A stretch of DNA of 64,000 nucleotides from Gymnothorax reevesii (taxonomy: Eukaryota > Chordata > Actinopteri > Anguilliformes > Muraenidae): NCBI GenBank assembly GCA_029721435.1, contig CM056574.1:29869001-29933000 (forward strand), given 5' to 3'. The notes under the pieces were generated by a model that made no database searches, was not told the DNA's origin, and saw only the letters and a list, made by a program, of their open reading frames with translations. Positions 45,756 to 59,290 of the stretch are shown one piece after another (position 1 is the stretch's first letter; every line of letters starts with the position of its first letter). A program made the position numbers and the translations under genes.

Positions 45756-48700
45756 AAATCATTTAAAATTTCCTCTGGTCATCTGTAATGCCCCAAAATC
45801 TTAAGTCTAACCTGCAACTGAGTCCTGTTGACCTTCTGACATATCACCCATAAACTAAACGACACTAGTCACCTAGCGACTCGCACAGGCCAACTGAGAA
45901 TACAGCAAAAGGGCTGTAAAACACCTGGACTTCATGGTGTTGCGTCTTGTGTTTTTGCAACTGTGTATTGCCTGTTTGATTCTGTAATATACAGTATATC
46001 TCATGTTTTTACATACAGCAAACCAAGATTGTCTAATTCTCTGAGATAAAGGAGAGAACCGATTTATTTTTTATAACTGAATTTTATTATTTGATTTTTT
46101 ATATCTCTTTACAGCACCTGCAGTTAAACGAGCAGCAGGTCTATCGCCCTGATTAATTAGCTATTTTCAAATGAGTAAAATGCGACATTGTTACGTGTCG
46201 TCTGCATTTCCCAGCAGCTGTTGCTCAGTCAGTTTAGATTTATGGCCAGTTCATGTTAAAAAATCTTTCTCCAAAGATATTGTTTAAGAATGGTTCAAGG
46301 GCACAGAATAAATTTAGCTAAGAATGTTTGCCACTGCCATGGTCTCTTTGAATTTGAAGGCGGTTTCAGCGCAACTTGTTATTGAAACAATCATTTCATT
46401 TGTTTACCATCTGTTTGATGAGGGCCTCCGTCATACTATTTTTCGTATAAAAATAATAAAATAAAATAAAATCCATCTTTTCATTTCATCTACTTTCATG
46501 GTTTTAGTCTGATGTGCGTCTTCCAGGGACAGGCTGAGTCTCACTGTAATCATCAGTTCAATCAGGAGAGACTCAAGTGAAATCAAGAAAATATTTATTA
46601 TCCTTTGAGCATAAAGGGGTAACATGCTTATAATCTAAACAAGTTTTTGGCGATTGGACTCTTCGGGAAGGACCGTAGAGCAGGACCACTGCCCGGAGCA
46701 GCCGCAGGAAATCCCTCGAAGAGTCCAGACACTGGTGGCGGTGGTGGCTGAAGACTGGTGAAGCTGGAGCAGCGAAATGGGAGGTCTGATGAGAAGGGTG
46801 GCATTGGAGCGGAGGAGTGTCAGTGAGCGGCAGCATGGGCGAACTATGGCAGAGAAAATAACATATTTAAAAAAGACGGCAGCAGAATGATTGGCTAGCA
46901 ACGCGAATGAGGTGTGCCCTGGTTGGATAGAAGCAAACAGCTGCTATGCCAGCTGACTGCTCATTGACAGCTACGGATAAATAGACGGGGTTGACGAGCG
47001 CGAAAGAGAGAGAGTCTTCCTGACTGAACTTTCGATAAGCTTCATTAGTGTGGAGCCGTGGTTCCCAACCTCAGTACTGGGGCTCTGTTTGTTTTTGCTT
47101 CAACCACAATTGCAGTTGTATAATTTTCATTAGTTGTTAATTTGTATCAACCCTTATAATCCGAAGGTGTCATCACCAACACTAATGCGCATGTCACGTG
47201 GTAAGTACCATGATTTCCGTAAGGTTTTCGCCAACGAAAAAATTCCAGCTGTTCCTGAAAGCTGAGAAATTGCTCTTCAGTCCACATACAGGTTACTGCG
47301 GCACACATGGCAGCATGCATGACACTCTGCCAGGATTTTTGAAAGTGGCCATAAAAGGTTAATTTGATGTACTGTATTTGTGTTTAGAGCAGTTATTCGT
47401 CCTCTTAAACCACATTGTGACAGATATCTGTAGGTGCCATGAAGAATTAAAATTACATATCCACACTTTGATGTATTTCTTGATGTAGAAATACTACACT
47501 TTGATGTAAGTTTCTAATTAAACAAAAAAAAAGTTTTCTCATGTTGAAAACTAACAATTTATGACGCAAACAAATGATTGTACCAAATCTGTTTTGTGCC
47601 ATGTCTCTTACACAGTTCAAGCAAATACCTTTGAAAGAACCGTATAGAGCTATGCCAAACAACCTAATTTGGAGCTTACTGATTTTCTCAGTACCTAATT
47701 TGATCAGTTTTAAAATGCGGTAACCTAAAAATGTGTTTATTTAGAAAAAAAACTGTATGTTCAAGGTTGCTTTATGCTTCAGGATTATTTTTGTCACCAC
47801 GGAAAATATCTGCATTAAACTTAATATGCACCTAATTTGGACATGTTAACTAATTTTTTTAAATCTTACGATTGCAAATATGGTTGGAACAAAAGTTAGC
47901 ATACACAGGGGAGCCCCAGGACTGTTTGGGAATCACTGGTGTTGTACATCTAGTCGTTCTCAGAAAACCGATGTGGAAGAAAGAAAATAGAAAAAAAAAA
48001 AACTACTCAGAGGTGAGCCAGAGCAGCAGTTTGCTACAATCACTAAATGGTTGAAATCATGGTGCATGTTGTCAGCCTACTTTATTCATGGGGAGAGCAA
48101 TAAAATAGAAAATGCCAGCATATACTGGGGCTTCTGGGGCCAGCTCTGCTGGAATGACTCTGTCATACAGGAGGAAATTGATGTAACTGCCACTGTCCGT
48201 CCCCACTGTGGTGTGGAGGCCTGCATGACACATATCCAGGTGTAGCCTGCTGGGCCTCATTAGCGCCACTTAGTTAGCCTTGCTCAGGTGCCTTCTACCT
48301 GGCACAGCCAATTTTAGTTCCTGTGGGTACTGATCTGCTGCAAAACAGACATTTGACATTAAGCCTTCAAAATGACCTCTGTCAGCAGGCTTTACTCAAC
48401 GCCGTTTCGCGTTGTCTTGTCCCTCTGGACTCTTAGTATTTTAGCGAAAACAAGCCCAAAGACCAGTTTAGAGTCCAGCGAGAGACTGTTTCCCAATAAA
48501 ACAATGGCAGAGCCTTCATACATGTGCAGAACAGATTGGTTGAAATGAAAGCCGGCATCACACTTTTTCTGGATAATGTTGAATCTTTCCCGTGGAACCC
48601 CCAAAAAAGCTATGCTTTTTGCGTCCTGCATTTATGTTCACGAGTTGAACACTCCAGAAGTGTAAGCATAAGTTACATCAGTTTTGGCTCACCTGTCTGT

Positions 48701-50357
48701 TTACAGGGAGGGAAAACAAAGGACACAAGAAAGAAGGGGTGACATGATAAGATAATAAGAAACAGGTAGGAAAATAAGGAATGAAAAGAATACCAGTGAG
48801 AGAGAGAAATAAGAAAACAAGAGGAAAATAGAATTGTATTTTGCCCTTCTAGTACTCTTTTGCTTTTGGAGAAAATATTTATCCATTACCTTTAATGCTA
48901 GCTCTCCCACGCTTTTGCCTTTGACAGAAACTGTAGTCTCATTTCACATCTTCAAAAATTGAGACCATTGTACGGCCCTCTCAACCACTTTACTTAATCT
49001 AGAGCCGGTGAGTGGCTCTTTTTAGTTATCGTATTTACTTTTTTTTCCAATTTCTTTCTTTACAAATGGTAAATGTTTCACTTTATTCAAATATTTAATT
49101 TACTTTATTTTTGCTTTATCTCCTTAATACCGGGCCAATTTCACTCACTAAAATGCCCCTGCTAGATTCATAGTTCCCGCTATTGAACCATGCTCCCTGA
49201 TAGGTTGGTTGACAAGCATATACACTCAGACACACACTCACACGCATTTGAGCTCCCAACCCTGCCAGGATTGGTGCGAGAGAGCTGCGAAATCAACGCA
49301 CCTCTGAGGTCTCAAGCAGCAGCAGGCAGATAGAGGAGAGGGATTTCAATATTTTTGCTTTCATGTGTAAGATACCTTCACTGGAGACTAACAGTACCTA
49401 TTTCAGAAAAGCAGGATTGTTTTCCATGGTGGTGAACAGAAGATAAAGAATATAAAAAAAAGATGAAAAAGGGAGAGATATCCTTTTTTTTCTCTCTAGT
49501 TTTGCTGTTCCTTCTGGGAAAAGTCACTCTGGAGAGTTTTATTTTAGGCCAACTAGATGAGAGGTGCATTATCACACTGTGCCACTCAGTATAGACCCTT
49601 ACTTTGTTTTATGATACCTCTTTTCAATAGAATACTCTGAAATGGCGAATACTGCACCACTCATCTATAACGCCTCCAAGGGACCCGACTGAAAAGGACA
49701 GATTTTCTGGAGCCTGTCGATACTTTTGTGCTGCAGATCTGCTGCTGAGCGCTGAGTCACTGCGCCAGCCTCCCCTCCCTGCAGCTAATGCGTCATTTCC
49801 TGTCCTCCTTTCACATTTAACTGAAGGAGTCGCGCTTTCAAGAAATGGAAGCTAAACCAGTAATAGGGCAGCCTTTACATCTTCCAGGGATGTGTTTTCC
49901 AGTTAAACTGTGCAAATAAGAGGAAGTAGCCAAGTTAGAGGGAAAGCATTCAGCTGCAGTGTGACATTAGCATATGCTGCTTGAGCCAACATGTCCCCCA
50001 TCAGGTGAACATCACAGTACAATATGTGTTTTGTGTGAACTTATAGTCAAAATGGGTTGGCAACATTCTGGATGATTCATGTCTGGCTTTGTTACAATAA
50101 GGATGGCTTTCTGTGAGAATAGTCAGCATATTTCTCCAGGAAAAATCCTGAATTTAAGCAAATAAACTGCATTTGGTATAAATATCCCATTTGGAAAGTG
50201 TTGGGAATAAAATTCTAAGATTCCAAATTCAAGATGAGAGCTGGACTTGCAAGAGCCCATACCTCTGCCAGCATAGCTGAATTTTAACTTTGACCTATAT
50301 CTCAGCTGTACTTTGGCCTAAATATGCCAAAATGTAATCACTTGTTCCTCTTGTGCC
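45756..50357. other. Non-coding, with an unclassified GC-richer patch
   Basis: The stretch 46630-47060 is GC-richer than its surroundings and, on the minus strand, has a TATA-like 'ttttttaaatatg' followed by C-rich text. It could be an LTR or another repeat, but I see no clear ends. Around 47145-47363 the text begins 'aacccttataatcc' and ends 'ataaaaggttaa', faintly like piggyBac-type ends but not convincing. No gene was recognised. Confidence 0.35.
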
Positions 50358-50478
50358 ACACAGCAAAAATCCCAGTGTTAATTTAACTCCAGTAAAGTTT
50401 ATATGAGACCAACTCATCCATCTTGGACTCAAATGAACTCTATTGGAGTTGAATTAACACTGGGATTTTTGCAGTGTA
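50358..50478. mobile_element. Short MITE, about 120 bp
   Basis: The left arm (ACACAGCAAAAATCCCAGTG... from 50358) and the right arm (...CACTGGGATTTTTGCAGTGT to 50478) are inverted repeats of about 40 bases with few mismatches. No ORF. It interrupts older repeat text that continues after it ('gcaaagtttggttcaaatc', then 'cctcctggcggaggtaa' near 50600). Confidence 0.8.
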
Positions 50479-53325
50479 CTCTAACATTCTGCAAAGTTTG
50501 GTTCAAATCTATTCAACTGTTTGTGAGATATCCTGCTAACAGACTTACAAAAATAAATAAATAAACGAGAAAATGGAAGCAAAAACAAAACCTCCTGGCG
50601 GAGGTAAAAGACAAAATGAGTCAAAAAAGCAAATGGATCTATCATTTCTACACAGCGCAATATTGTATATGGCTCTTACCCAAAAAATGATGGCAGCTGG
50701 TCACCATTTCACATCTAGGAACATCAAACCGGCCATTTGAAAAGCTACTTTTCACCTCCACTTCCTTTTATAGAGTGGTCTGCTGCCGCTGAGTGCCAGC
50801 CACTCTCTGTTATGACATTGTTTGCTCCAGGCCACAAAAGCCAGTTCTAGCCACAGTGCATTAGTGGGCAGAAAATGCAGTACTATTCTCAAAGCCTTCC
50901 AACCTTTTGTACTGTCTCTACCATCCCGACAACATCATTACTTTTTCGACCTGAAAGTGTCTGAATATTGTTGTGCTTTCCCTTAGAGAGTTAGTGAGAA
51001 TAAGATGAGCTGGCAGGTGAGGCTGTTTTCAAGTGTTGAACACATTGTGGTGTGAACATATGCATTATTTTCATTTGTGACAAACGTGTTGCATCTCTTG
51101 ATGTAGTTGTCACAATAGTTTTCTTTCTGGCGCAAAATCTGCAACTGTGAGCAATACAGAAAACTCTCAGCAGGACAATTTAGCTCCAATATTGCACAAA
51201 ATTTCAATTATTTACTCAACCTGAATTTGCACGTTACATGCGATCTTGAAAAATTGGATAACTTGATAAACTCAACTTTGAAAGAATGTAAATGCAGCAA
51301 CTTTTTAGCCACTTGTGAAATTGTGGAGTGTGAGGCTGCAGGTCACATATGTGTTGAGTAACCAGTCGTAGGCTGAGAATGAACTGGACCTATCTTCACT
51401 TTTTACTGAATGAAGAAAATGGGATGTGAAATTTTGCTGCATCATAATTTCTCACTTCAAGTATACTTTTCAGATATGTAAATTCAGGTGAGTTATTGGG
51501 ACTGAGAGGTATAATATGATGCAGTTATAGCTGTAGTAGAATGAGTTTAGATGGGGGATCTAGGAAAATGCAAATGGAGATAGAACTTTGGAATTTCCAA
51601 AATGTCTTAAATTTTGCAGCTATATGGTTTTATCTCCTAGACAGCTCCTTGTATTTTCAGAAATGTTTAGCCACAGAGTTCTGTCTTGCCTTGTGTATGG
51701 TTTTTTTTAAGAACACAACAATGTGACTCCACCCAAATCTGTAAATTACATGTTCATGGTAAAAGGTAATACAAAATTTGAGTACCTGACAGTAATAATC
51801 ACAGAAAATGGGCAACCGTGTCCTGTCTGAAAATAACTAGGAAACAAACCTTGTAACACTGAAATGAGCTATGGAGTCTCGAGGGTGTTCGGTGTCAACT
51901 GCTTCTATCTCTAATGCCAGTACAAGTTCATCTGAGTAGATTTAATGCAGACATGATTAGTTTCAAGTAGTACTTTGTTTATCATATTGCACTAGTTCAT
52001 GTGCAAACACTTGCATCTTGCAATGCATAAAATATAAGATTGAAAATCAAGTAGTACTATCTTAAATGGCTCCCTAAAATAAGACAAATGAAGGGCTTTA
52101 AGACATAGATGCTTCATTCAAGTGCTGTAGTACCTACCTATTTAAAATATCCCAGATTTCATCTTCTTACAACCTATTTGGTATACTAAAGGGATTTTGC
52201 TTCGAAATTGTAGAGTGGATAGCGATCTTGTCATCCTGATCAGGTGACCCTACATCCAGCTCCCTGATTAGACAATGTGGACATAGAACTTTTTAAACTA
52301 AAGTGGACTGAAAAATCATACAAAGTACTATGCACTCTCTGGATGTTTCTCCCAGCTGTCATCTATCATTGAAAAAATTACATCAGGACATAGTACCTCT
52401 TAACACTGAGATTATTTATATGGTTGAACATAATTTTTGATGAAAAGTGGAGTTAGGCCCAGTTAATCCTCAGCCCACTGTAGGGACCAAAGAACTACAC
52501 TTTCCATGCAGTCAACAGGAAATGAAAACATCCTATACAGCACCACCCGCTGCCTTTACGTTTCCCAATAGAATGAGCCCAAAAGCAATAAAACGGGCAA
52601 CAGAACTTTTAGAACTAGGGACCCCACCCAGTTCACTCTCTCTTCTTGGCACACTTCCAATGGAGGAGGTCAAGCTCTCTCTCGGCGCATCTTCTCCCCA
52701 GGGAAGGCCAGACTTTTTTGAAGCTAAAAGACGGCACTTGTATTGGAATTCACGCATCCTGCGCAATTTCATTTGGCCTATCTGCAGAGTGTTCACATCT
52801 CTGCGAATCTCCATTTAAGTTCAGGACTGCAAATCTCATTAAACTAGCTCATGCCCAGTGCTACTGCTAGTTGGACACGGAATAACTCCGAAAAAGAACT
52901 TTCCCGAATCCGCACGCAACCAACCCCAAGTGGACATAGAACTTCGGATCTGCACACCCAGGACATCCTCGCCAGAACTTCAATGTTTACTGGACCCAGA
53001 GAGGAATCCCAAGCTAGGAACCTAAGACCTGTGGTCAGCAAATTAAGAAATCATTCTTTCCAAAAAGCTACCAGGGTGGATTTTCACGCCCTGATGCTAG
53101 TAGCAACTGGAGAGAGGATAGGTAAAGTAGCGATGCAGATTCCGATGACGCCTCAAAGTAAAGTAAACAGGTAAAAGGGGTAAATTTAACATTCGTATTC
53201 TCCCCATGTTGAATATTATAAGAGTCCTGTGTGTCTCTTATGTGGGTTTATTCATGAGTTCGCTTAACGCAAGCAAAATTTACTTGGAAGTTTGTTTTAA
53301 AGGAAAATGAATTAGGCCTTCTCTT
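50479..53325. other. Non-coding, no gene identified
   Basis: The segment 50480-50620 is the remainder of an old interspersed repeat ending in 'aacctcctggcggaggtaa'. Two adjacent frames, 52447-52818 and 52851-53174 (123 and 107 codons), are the longest here. They lie in a GC-richer patch and show no known domain, so they may be remnants of an unrecognised repeat. Confidence 0.35.
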
Positions 53326-53545
53326 TTTATCCCCTGCCGCGTATTTAGCGCGAAGCGGGGGATATAGTATTCAGCTCCGTCCGTACGTCCGTCCCGAACA
53401 TTGTCAGTGCGATATCTTAAGACGGAGTCAACCTATTTCAATTCTTTTTGGTACCAACCTTCCTACTGGGAATGTGTAGACACCAGTCGGTTTTGGTGAC
53501 CTAACAGCGGGGGATATAGTCACTTTAGTGACAAACTCTTGTTCT
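53326..53545. repeat. Fragment of a GCGGGGGATATAG repeat family
   Basis: GCGGGGGATATAG occurs at 53353-53365 ('gaagcgggggatatag') and again at about 53506-53519, and 'gtccgtacgtccgtcc' lies between them. The first copy is preceded by CCCCTGCCGCG, which can pair with CGAAGCGGGGG. The wording is characteristic of a repeat spread in many aquatic animals. It is unclassified here. Confidence 0.5.
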
Positions 53546-54270
53546 TTTGGCAACCATAACTACAGTGCAAGCTTTGTATGTGCATAGCCCCGCATTACTG
53601 ATTTGCCTTTCACATGTCCACATGCTCATGGACCACCTTTCATACAAACCCAAGGCCACTCACATTGTTTGGAATTACCACTTCTGAGCCACATTCTAAC
53701 TTTTCTCCTTTATGACACAGCCACCAGGTCAATACTTAAATGGACACTGTCCTGTACAAGCCTTTAGCTTTAAGGGGACCACCCCTCTACAAGCCAGGTG
53801 TGATGCACCTCGACAGTGACCTCTGTCCAAAGGGCACAACCACAATTCTGCTCAAATTAGGCTTAATTTAAATTTGACCTTGAACATGCCTGAGAAGAAC
53901 ATCCACCGGATCCCTCAGTGGCTGGTCATAACTGCTACCGCTTTGCTCTCCACCCACACTAACATTACTAACACCTTAACATTAGCTGTCAATTGCCATG
54001 TCATGATGTATTGTCAACTGTTTAGTCTTGACAACTGCCTGGATGTTTGTGTGAGTCTGTCATAAAATGCCTGGATGTTTATTAGTCACATTAGAATGGA
54101 ATCCCAAGCGAGGAACTTCGGTAAGACTAACTGAACATTCCAGGCAGTAATGCAAATTTAGCAGTTTTCAACTGTAAACTGTGCCGCATTTAAATCGTCT
54201 ATTACTGATGTAATTGTATAATTGCATTGTGTCCATTTTTAGCTGTGACCAAGCAGCTCTATGAACGCTT

Positions 54271-54303
54271 CTGTCTGTCCGTCTGTCTGTCCGTCCGTCT
54301 GTG
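54271..54303. repeat. CTGT/CCGT simple repeat
   Basis: A tetranucleotide tract of CTGT and CCGT units precedes the 160-bp tandem array and probably belongs to the same repeat family. Confidence 0.8.
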
Positions 54304-54437
54304 ACACCTTTCTCACCATGTTCCTGTCGTCATATCATCATGAAATTTTCAGGAGTTATTGACCTTCACCAAAGTGATGTCCATGCACAAGGTCGAGGTG
54401 AAAGGTCAAGTTCACAGAGGTCACGACCTGGTTTGCG

Positions 54438-54900
54438 GGTTTTCGCGCTGTAACTCCAGTTAGAATTCATGGATCGCTATGAAATTTTGGAAATAGCTTC
54501 TAGGCATAGGGGAGGTGTTCCCTAATGTTTTTCAAGGTCATCCGTTAAATCCCAAGGTCACAAAGGCAAAAAAGTGTCAATTTTGCCTGATTTGACAGTT
54601 TTCGCACCGTAACTCAAGTTTAATTCTATGAATGGCTATGAAATCTTACAACAAGCTTCTTGGTATAGGGGAGGGGTTCCCTATTGATTTTCAAGGTCAT
54701 CTGTCGAATCCCAAGGTCACACTGGTCAAAAAAGTGTCGATTTTGCCCCGATTTCACAGTTTTCGCACCGTAACTGGAGTTTAACTTGACGGATGGCTAT
54801 CAAATCTTTCAACAAGCTTCTTGGTACAGAGGAAGGGTTCCCTATTGATTTTCAAGGTCGTTTGCCAATTTCGAGGTCACACTTGTGCAACAAAGCACCA
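54438..54900 (+). repeat. Three tandem copies of a 160-bp unit
   Basis: Units begin with TTTTCGC(A/G)C(C/T)GTAACT at about 54440, 54599 and 54760, so the period is about 160 bp. Each unit contains 'ggctatgaaat', 'aggggaggggttccctat' and 'ttcaaggtca' plus 'cccaaggtcaca' variants. The half-site TCAAGGTCA, a nuclear-receptor-like word, recurs in each unit. The third copy is incomplete. Confidence 0.88.
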
Positions 54901-55254
54901 ATCATGGACACGAGGCCACGTGACGGATGCTGGTCCAGGTCGCAGGTATTAGATCCATCCGATCTACTTGTTATATTTTATGACGTTAAATAGCCATTGA
55001 TCGTTTGTCTTTACATGCATAATCTTTTTCCTGGCTAACTTTCTAATGCTGCAATTAACTAACACGCATGCCGTAGTGTGGATGATAACTCAATTAGTAA
55101 TACAAATTGCGCATGAGCTGAAGCAAACTCTTCTCGCAATTCGTTGAAGCTAAATGGAGTTATCCAGCCGCGCATCACCTGACTATAGCTACATTTAGAA
55201 ATTCTAAGCAGCCCCCGCGCTGAAAAAATTTGTCCCAAGACAAAGGAACTCATG

Positions 55255-55375
55255 CCCACGAGCACACACGCGCGTGGACACGCGCCTCCCCAGTCCCAAA
55301 ATCGCGCGCACGCGTGCGTCCTGCACGCACGCTAGCAGCACACACATGTACACTTGCACGTACACACACACCATT
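55255..55375. repeat. Alternating purine-pyrimidine CG/CA-rich tract
   Basis: The stretch has many CGCGCG, ACGCGTGCG and CACACA words, with far more CpG than the rest of the window. It could adopt Z-DNA. No gene is associated. Confidence 0.7.
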
Positions 55376-55399
55376 GTTACTCTCTCTAGTTCTTATGTA

Positions 55400-55505
55400 G
55401 ACCATCTGTAGATTAGCCCATGTATATTCTGTGTTCGTTTGTTTAATAAATTCATTTATTAAACCTGGTGTCTGTTTGGTGCTGTAACACGTGGGAGTCT
55501 GAGTC
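55400..55505 (+). mobile_element. Possible LTR end with primer-binding-like site
   Basis: 'gtttaataaattc' near 55441 could be a polyadenylation signal. About 25 bases later comes TTTGGTGCTGTAACACGTGG (from 55475), which resembles the TGGTGCCGTGACCCGGG-type primer-binding site after some fish LTRs. A second similar phrase, TTTTGGTGCCTCGTGGGAGG, occurs near 55778. Neither an LTR start nor a coding region was seen. Confidence 0.35.
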
Positions 55506-55620
55506 AAAATAGCCCATGTAGAACTCCAAAATTCCTTCAGATTATTAATTCAATTGATAACTTTAATCATTAATATTGGTTATTTTAATTATTAATTAAA
55601 ATTCCATATTTTTGGTTATT

Positions 55621-55657
55621 TTAGTAATTTTATGAGACTTACTCATAAAATTACTAA
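55621..55657. repeat. Perfect 16-bp AT-rich hairpin
   Basis: TTAGTAATTTTATGAG at 55621-55636 and its exact reverse complement at 55642-55657 enclose a 5-base loop. It lies in an AT-rich stretch with several other small palindromes (55540-55610). Confidence 0.9.
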
Positions 55658-58600
55658 ATTTGCAGGTTTCCTGCTGAATCAAATGGTTGTCTTGCGGGAA
55701 GGATTATTAGGAAGAAACATCTGAATAATCCATCCTCGCTTTTTTACGTCTCGTAAAGGCAGATTCCCCTACATTTATTTTGGTGCCTCGTGGGAGGAAC
55801 TTTAATATTTTTATTAAAGTTTTAATAAATAATTAATAAACTAATTTTATTAGTTAATTACAGTGGATAGCCATTTAAATTAACTTTTTAAGCTGCTGCA
55901 CCTACACCACACAGTGTTAAGTTTTGGAGGTTTTAAACAAACCTTAGAGAGGCAGAATACTTTGGTATTGACTTGAGCATTCCTTGAGGATGAATTTTTA
56001 ATTTTTAATCCTTCTATTTTTTATTCCTTCATTTTGCATCACAATTTTTATTTGTTTATGGACTTTTACAGCAAATGCAGTGCTCATGCAGCTGATTAAC
56101 CTTAATGTGGAACCATGGTGGAAGACAGGATAAAACTTCAGTCGAAGATAGAGAGGAAGAGAGAACAGGAAAGGGAATGGGGAGTAATTCATTGACATGT
56201 ATCTTTTGTGATGAATAGAGAGGGGTAGAAAGAGATTGTAAGAGGTAATGATAGATGAATGCGCACACACTCAAGGAGAGAACAGTGATTTAATTGCAGC
56301 TCCTCTAATTGACTCTTCCAGTATTCATTAAATCTGAGTGCATTCCCTATTTAATGTGTGCTTATACACTCAAGGAAGATGAGGTTATTTTCATGGTCCA
56401 GTTCCTGCCGTTTTTATGACAATAAAACTGAATGATTAAATTATACTACAACCCTTCAATGCTTTAAAAACACCACTATGTCATAAATAGAGCATACCAC
56501 TAACACTAGATTATAGGCAAGAGTGATAAAGATGCACATTTAAAATAAAACACTTAATTTAATACCTGATTAAATTCAAATATTTTACTGGCAAATACTA
56601 CCAGTAAGGAGCCCTGAATATAGTTATCACCAGCAAACTTTACCTTTCTTGGGTTGCTACACAATTGTGATTCACAAAAAAAATGTGAGCAACTGACAGT
56701 GAGATTTGAAGTGTTTGTTCCTTGTTGTCTCTTGGTGATTCGCTTACCAATAAGCTTGCAATTTCAGCAGAACATTTTGAACAAAAAACATCGTAAATAT
56801 GTTGATAACACATGGGTAACCTAGGTAACACATGCTGTGCATTAAACTTGCTGTATATCAGTCAGCCGACTCACATGTTAATTGCAGCATGCAAAAATAG
56901 ACAAATGACAGTCCCTGACCTCCACACGCAATGCAGCTGAATAAGTTTGAACAGAAGAGAGGAGGGAGTGGCAGAAGACATGATTTCAATTGGAAGTCAT
57001 GACAGTCCATGAGCTACTGTTCACTCTGAGTCCACTGATACAATAAAGGTTATTAGAATGACTGGAAAAGTGACATGTTTCCATTCAGCTACTGTCTCTC
57101 CAGGATGGTTAATGTGTTATGACTTGAAATCACAACAAAGAAAACCAGCAATAACAACTAAAACAAATTTATTCTTCACTGATTAAAAAGAAAAAAATAA
57201 CTTGGACAAATAATCCACTGTGCAATCTTTAATGCCACTATGTAACACTGTTGCCAAAACTAAAACTCTGCCTCTACTGACCTCTACTGATCAGGCCCCC
57301 TCCAGGCAAGAAGAAGCCAGAAACTTCAAGAAAGCATTAGTCTATTTCAGCACACACATGTGGCATTGCAATAGATCATGTTTTTCTACAGACATACCAC
57401 CAGAGGGTGCTAAATGATGAATAAAATAAACAAACAGCTGACCAGTAAGGCAGCACAAATAGTATGTAATAAATCTGCATTTACAAATGATATACAGTGC
57501 TTTACATAAAACATTCATGCATAACAAATGGCACCATATGCACTGTGGCAATTGAACTGAACAATTTTATTTTTGAAGGTATTACATGTGGTGGCATTGA
57601 ATGCGTGCCTGGCTACTAGAACAATGAACCTCCATTTATGAGACTGTGTGCATGAAAACACTGGTCATTGGTCTTGACATTTTCCTTGATCAAAAGTCAA
57701 ACAAGTTAAGATGAGGGGGGGGAATATATATATATATTCAATATCAGCAAGCAAAATTGTGCACATTTTGAAGTTCTCCAAAATTAAGGAAATGTGTAAC
57801 TGCTCATTTTTATTTTAAACAGACTTCAAACATCATAAAGCAGAGGTTGAATAGTCTGCATTGCAGGAAGCAGCAAACACTAACATTAATGATTATCATT
57901 TTTTGTTATGTTTGTTTAGCCAATAAAACATTTTTCTAGATTGGATTTATTTTCCAACTTACCTTCAAATTAATAGAGAAAGAAGCTGAGTGTTTATCTG
58001 CCAAGGGTTATTCAAATAAATAAAGAACCAGTTAAATACGGAGAATGATTGATGAAGGGTCAAGACTCATCAGCAATTTCACGGGATGTTTATTTTTTAC
58101 CTCTTGCATTTTCAGCTTAGCAGCTGACACCTTGGAATACATAATGTAAAACTGCAGGCACCTGATTATACAACGCTTCACCATGTTGAAAGAGGGAGGT
58201 CTCAGTTCCTGACTAATCTTTCACTGCAAGGAGTGCTTGCATGATTTACCTGTGATCGAATGGCTGACCTCCACATTCTCTGTGGTTTCCTCTCTCAGTC
58301 CGACAAGTACTCTCCAGCTTTCAACGGCTGTCATGCAGGGGACATTCAGTCTCAGAATCACTATACCCTTGTAAAATAAAACATACCGACACAGACACGT
58401 TTCATGATGGAGTCACATAAGCAAAAATGTGAGAAGCAGTTTCCTATTTCAAGATTACTGTGACCTGGGCATCTTCACTGACTAAATCTGGTGAACACGC
58501 AAAACTGGCACATAGACTGAAGTAAAAAAAAAAAAAAAAAGAAACATTCTGGTTTCATTCAGAGTTGTTATTCTGCAGATGGCCCTGCAAAGCAAATGCT

Positions 58601-59154
58601 GACAAGGAAAATTTATGAAAGATTTATTTAGTATATGAGTCATGCTAATCTATAATGCTGCAGTGCTCAGCCACACATCACCCGGTTTACAACTGGGACA
58701 CACACACAAAAAAAAAAAAAACAATAAATTGTCATTATTACTTTTTTACAATTGGAATTTGGCAACAAAGGTGACATTGACAAATAATAGCTTTGCCTCA
58801 TTGGTACTGCAGTCATATTCACACTTGGCAATTTAAAATGAGGAGACACTTTTTTTTCCACTTACTTTCACACAACTCATACACTCTGTAAATTGGTCAA
58901 ATATTTCCTTGAAGCAATTCAGGTTACACTGATTAACTTTCGATTACACAGTAAGGAAAGCACAAACTTTTTTTCCATAACTTTCTGCTTTTAATACCGA
59001 TTTCCCAAACTACTGTAAAAACTATGCTGTAGGCGTAACCTCTATTTAAACAAGGCAAGTTCGAGTGAGAACAAGTTTTTCTGTTTCAAGATATGCACTG
59101 GGAAAAATACCAGATAATAAGCAGTTGTTAGTGAGGAGGAATAGAGAAAAAAAG
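55658..59154. other. Non-coding, no gene identified
   Basis: No domain-bearing frame is seen. There are A runs near 58524-58541 and 58708-58721 and a short TA run at about 57726-57738 after a G run. Confidence 0.35.
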
Positions 59155-59290
59155 GTTTAATCCCCTGGACCAATTTTTGTTAAGGGCCCAGTGGCAGGGC
59201 TCTACCCAACTTCCTTACGCTCAAGATGAGGTCAGATTCCTAAGCCCCACTGGGAGCTCAAACCAGCAACTCGTCAGGTACCAGTTGTGA
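59155..59290 (-). repeat. SINE-like remnant
   Basis: On the minus strand 'ctggtttgagctccc' resembles a degenerate B-box and is followed by 'ctgccactgggcccttaac' and 'aaaattggtcca'. These echo the 'CTTGAGCAAGGCCCTTAACCC..AATTGCTCC' text found after the tRNA part of many fish SINEs. No A-box or tail is clear. Confidence 0.42.

Noticed and set aside
47145..47363. Possible piggyBac-like unit starting 'aacccttataatcc' and ending 'ataaaaggttaa'
   Set aside because: TTAA is present only on the right and the termini match poorly.
52447..53174. Two consecutive plus-strand frames, 123 and 107 codons
   Set aside because: No recognised domain or splice signals linking them; kept only as an unclassified GC-richer patch.
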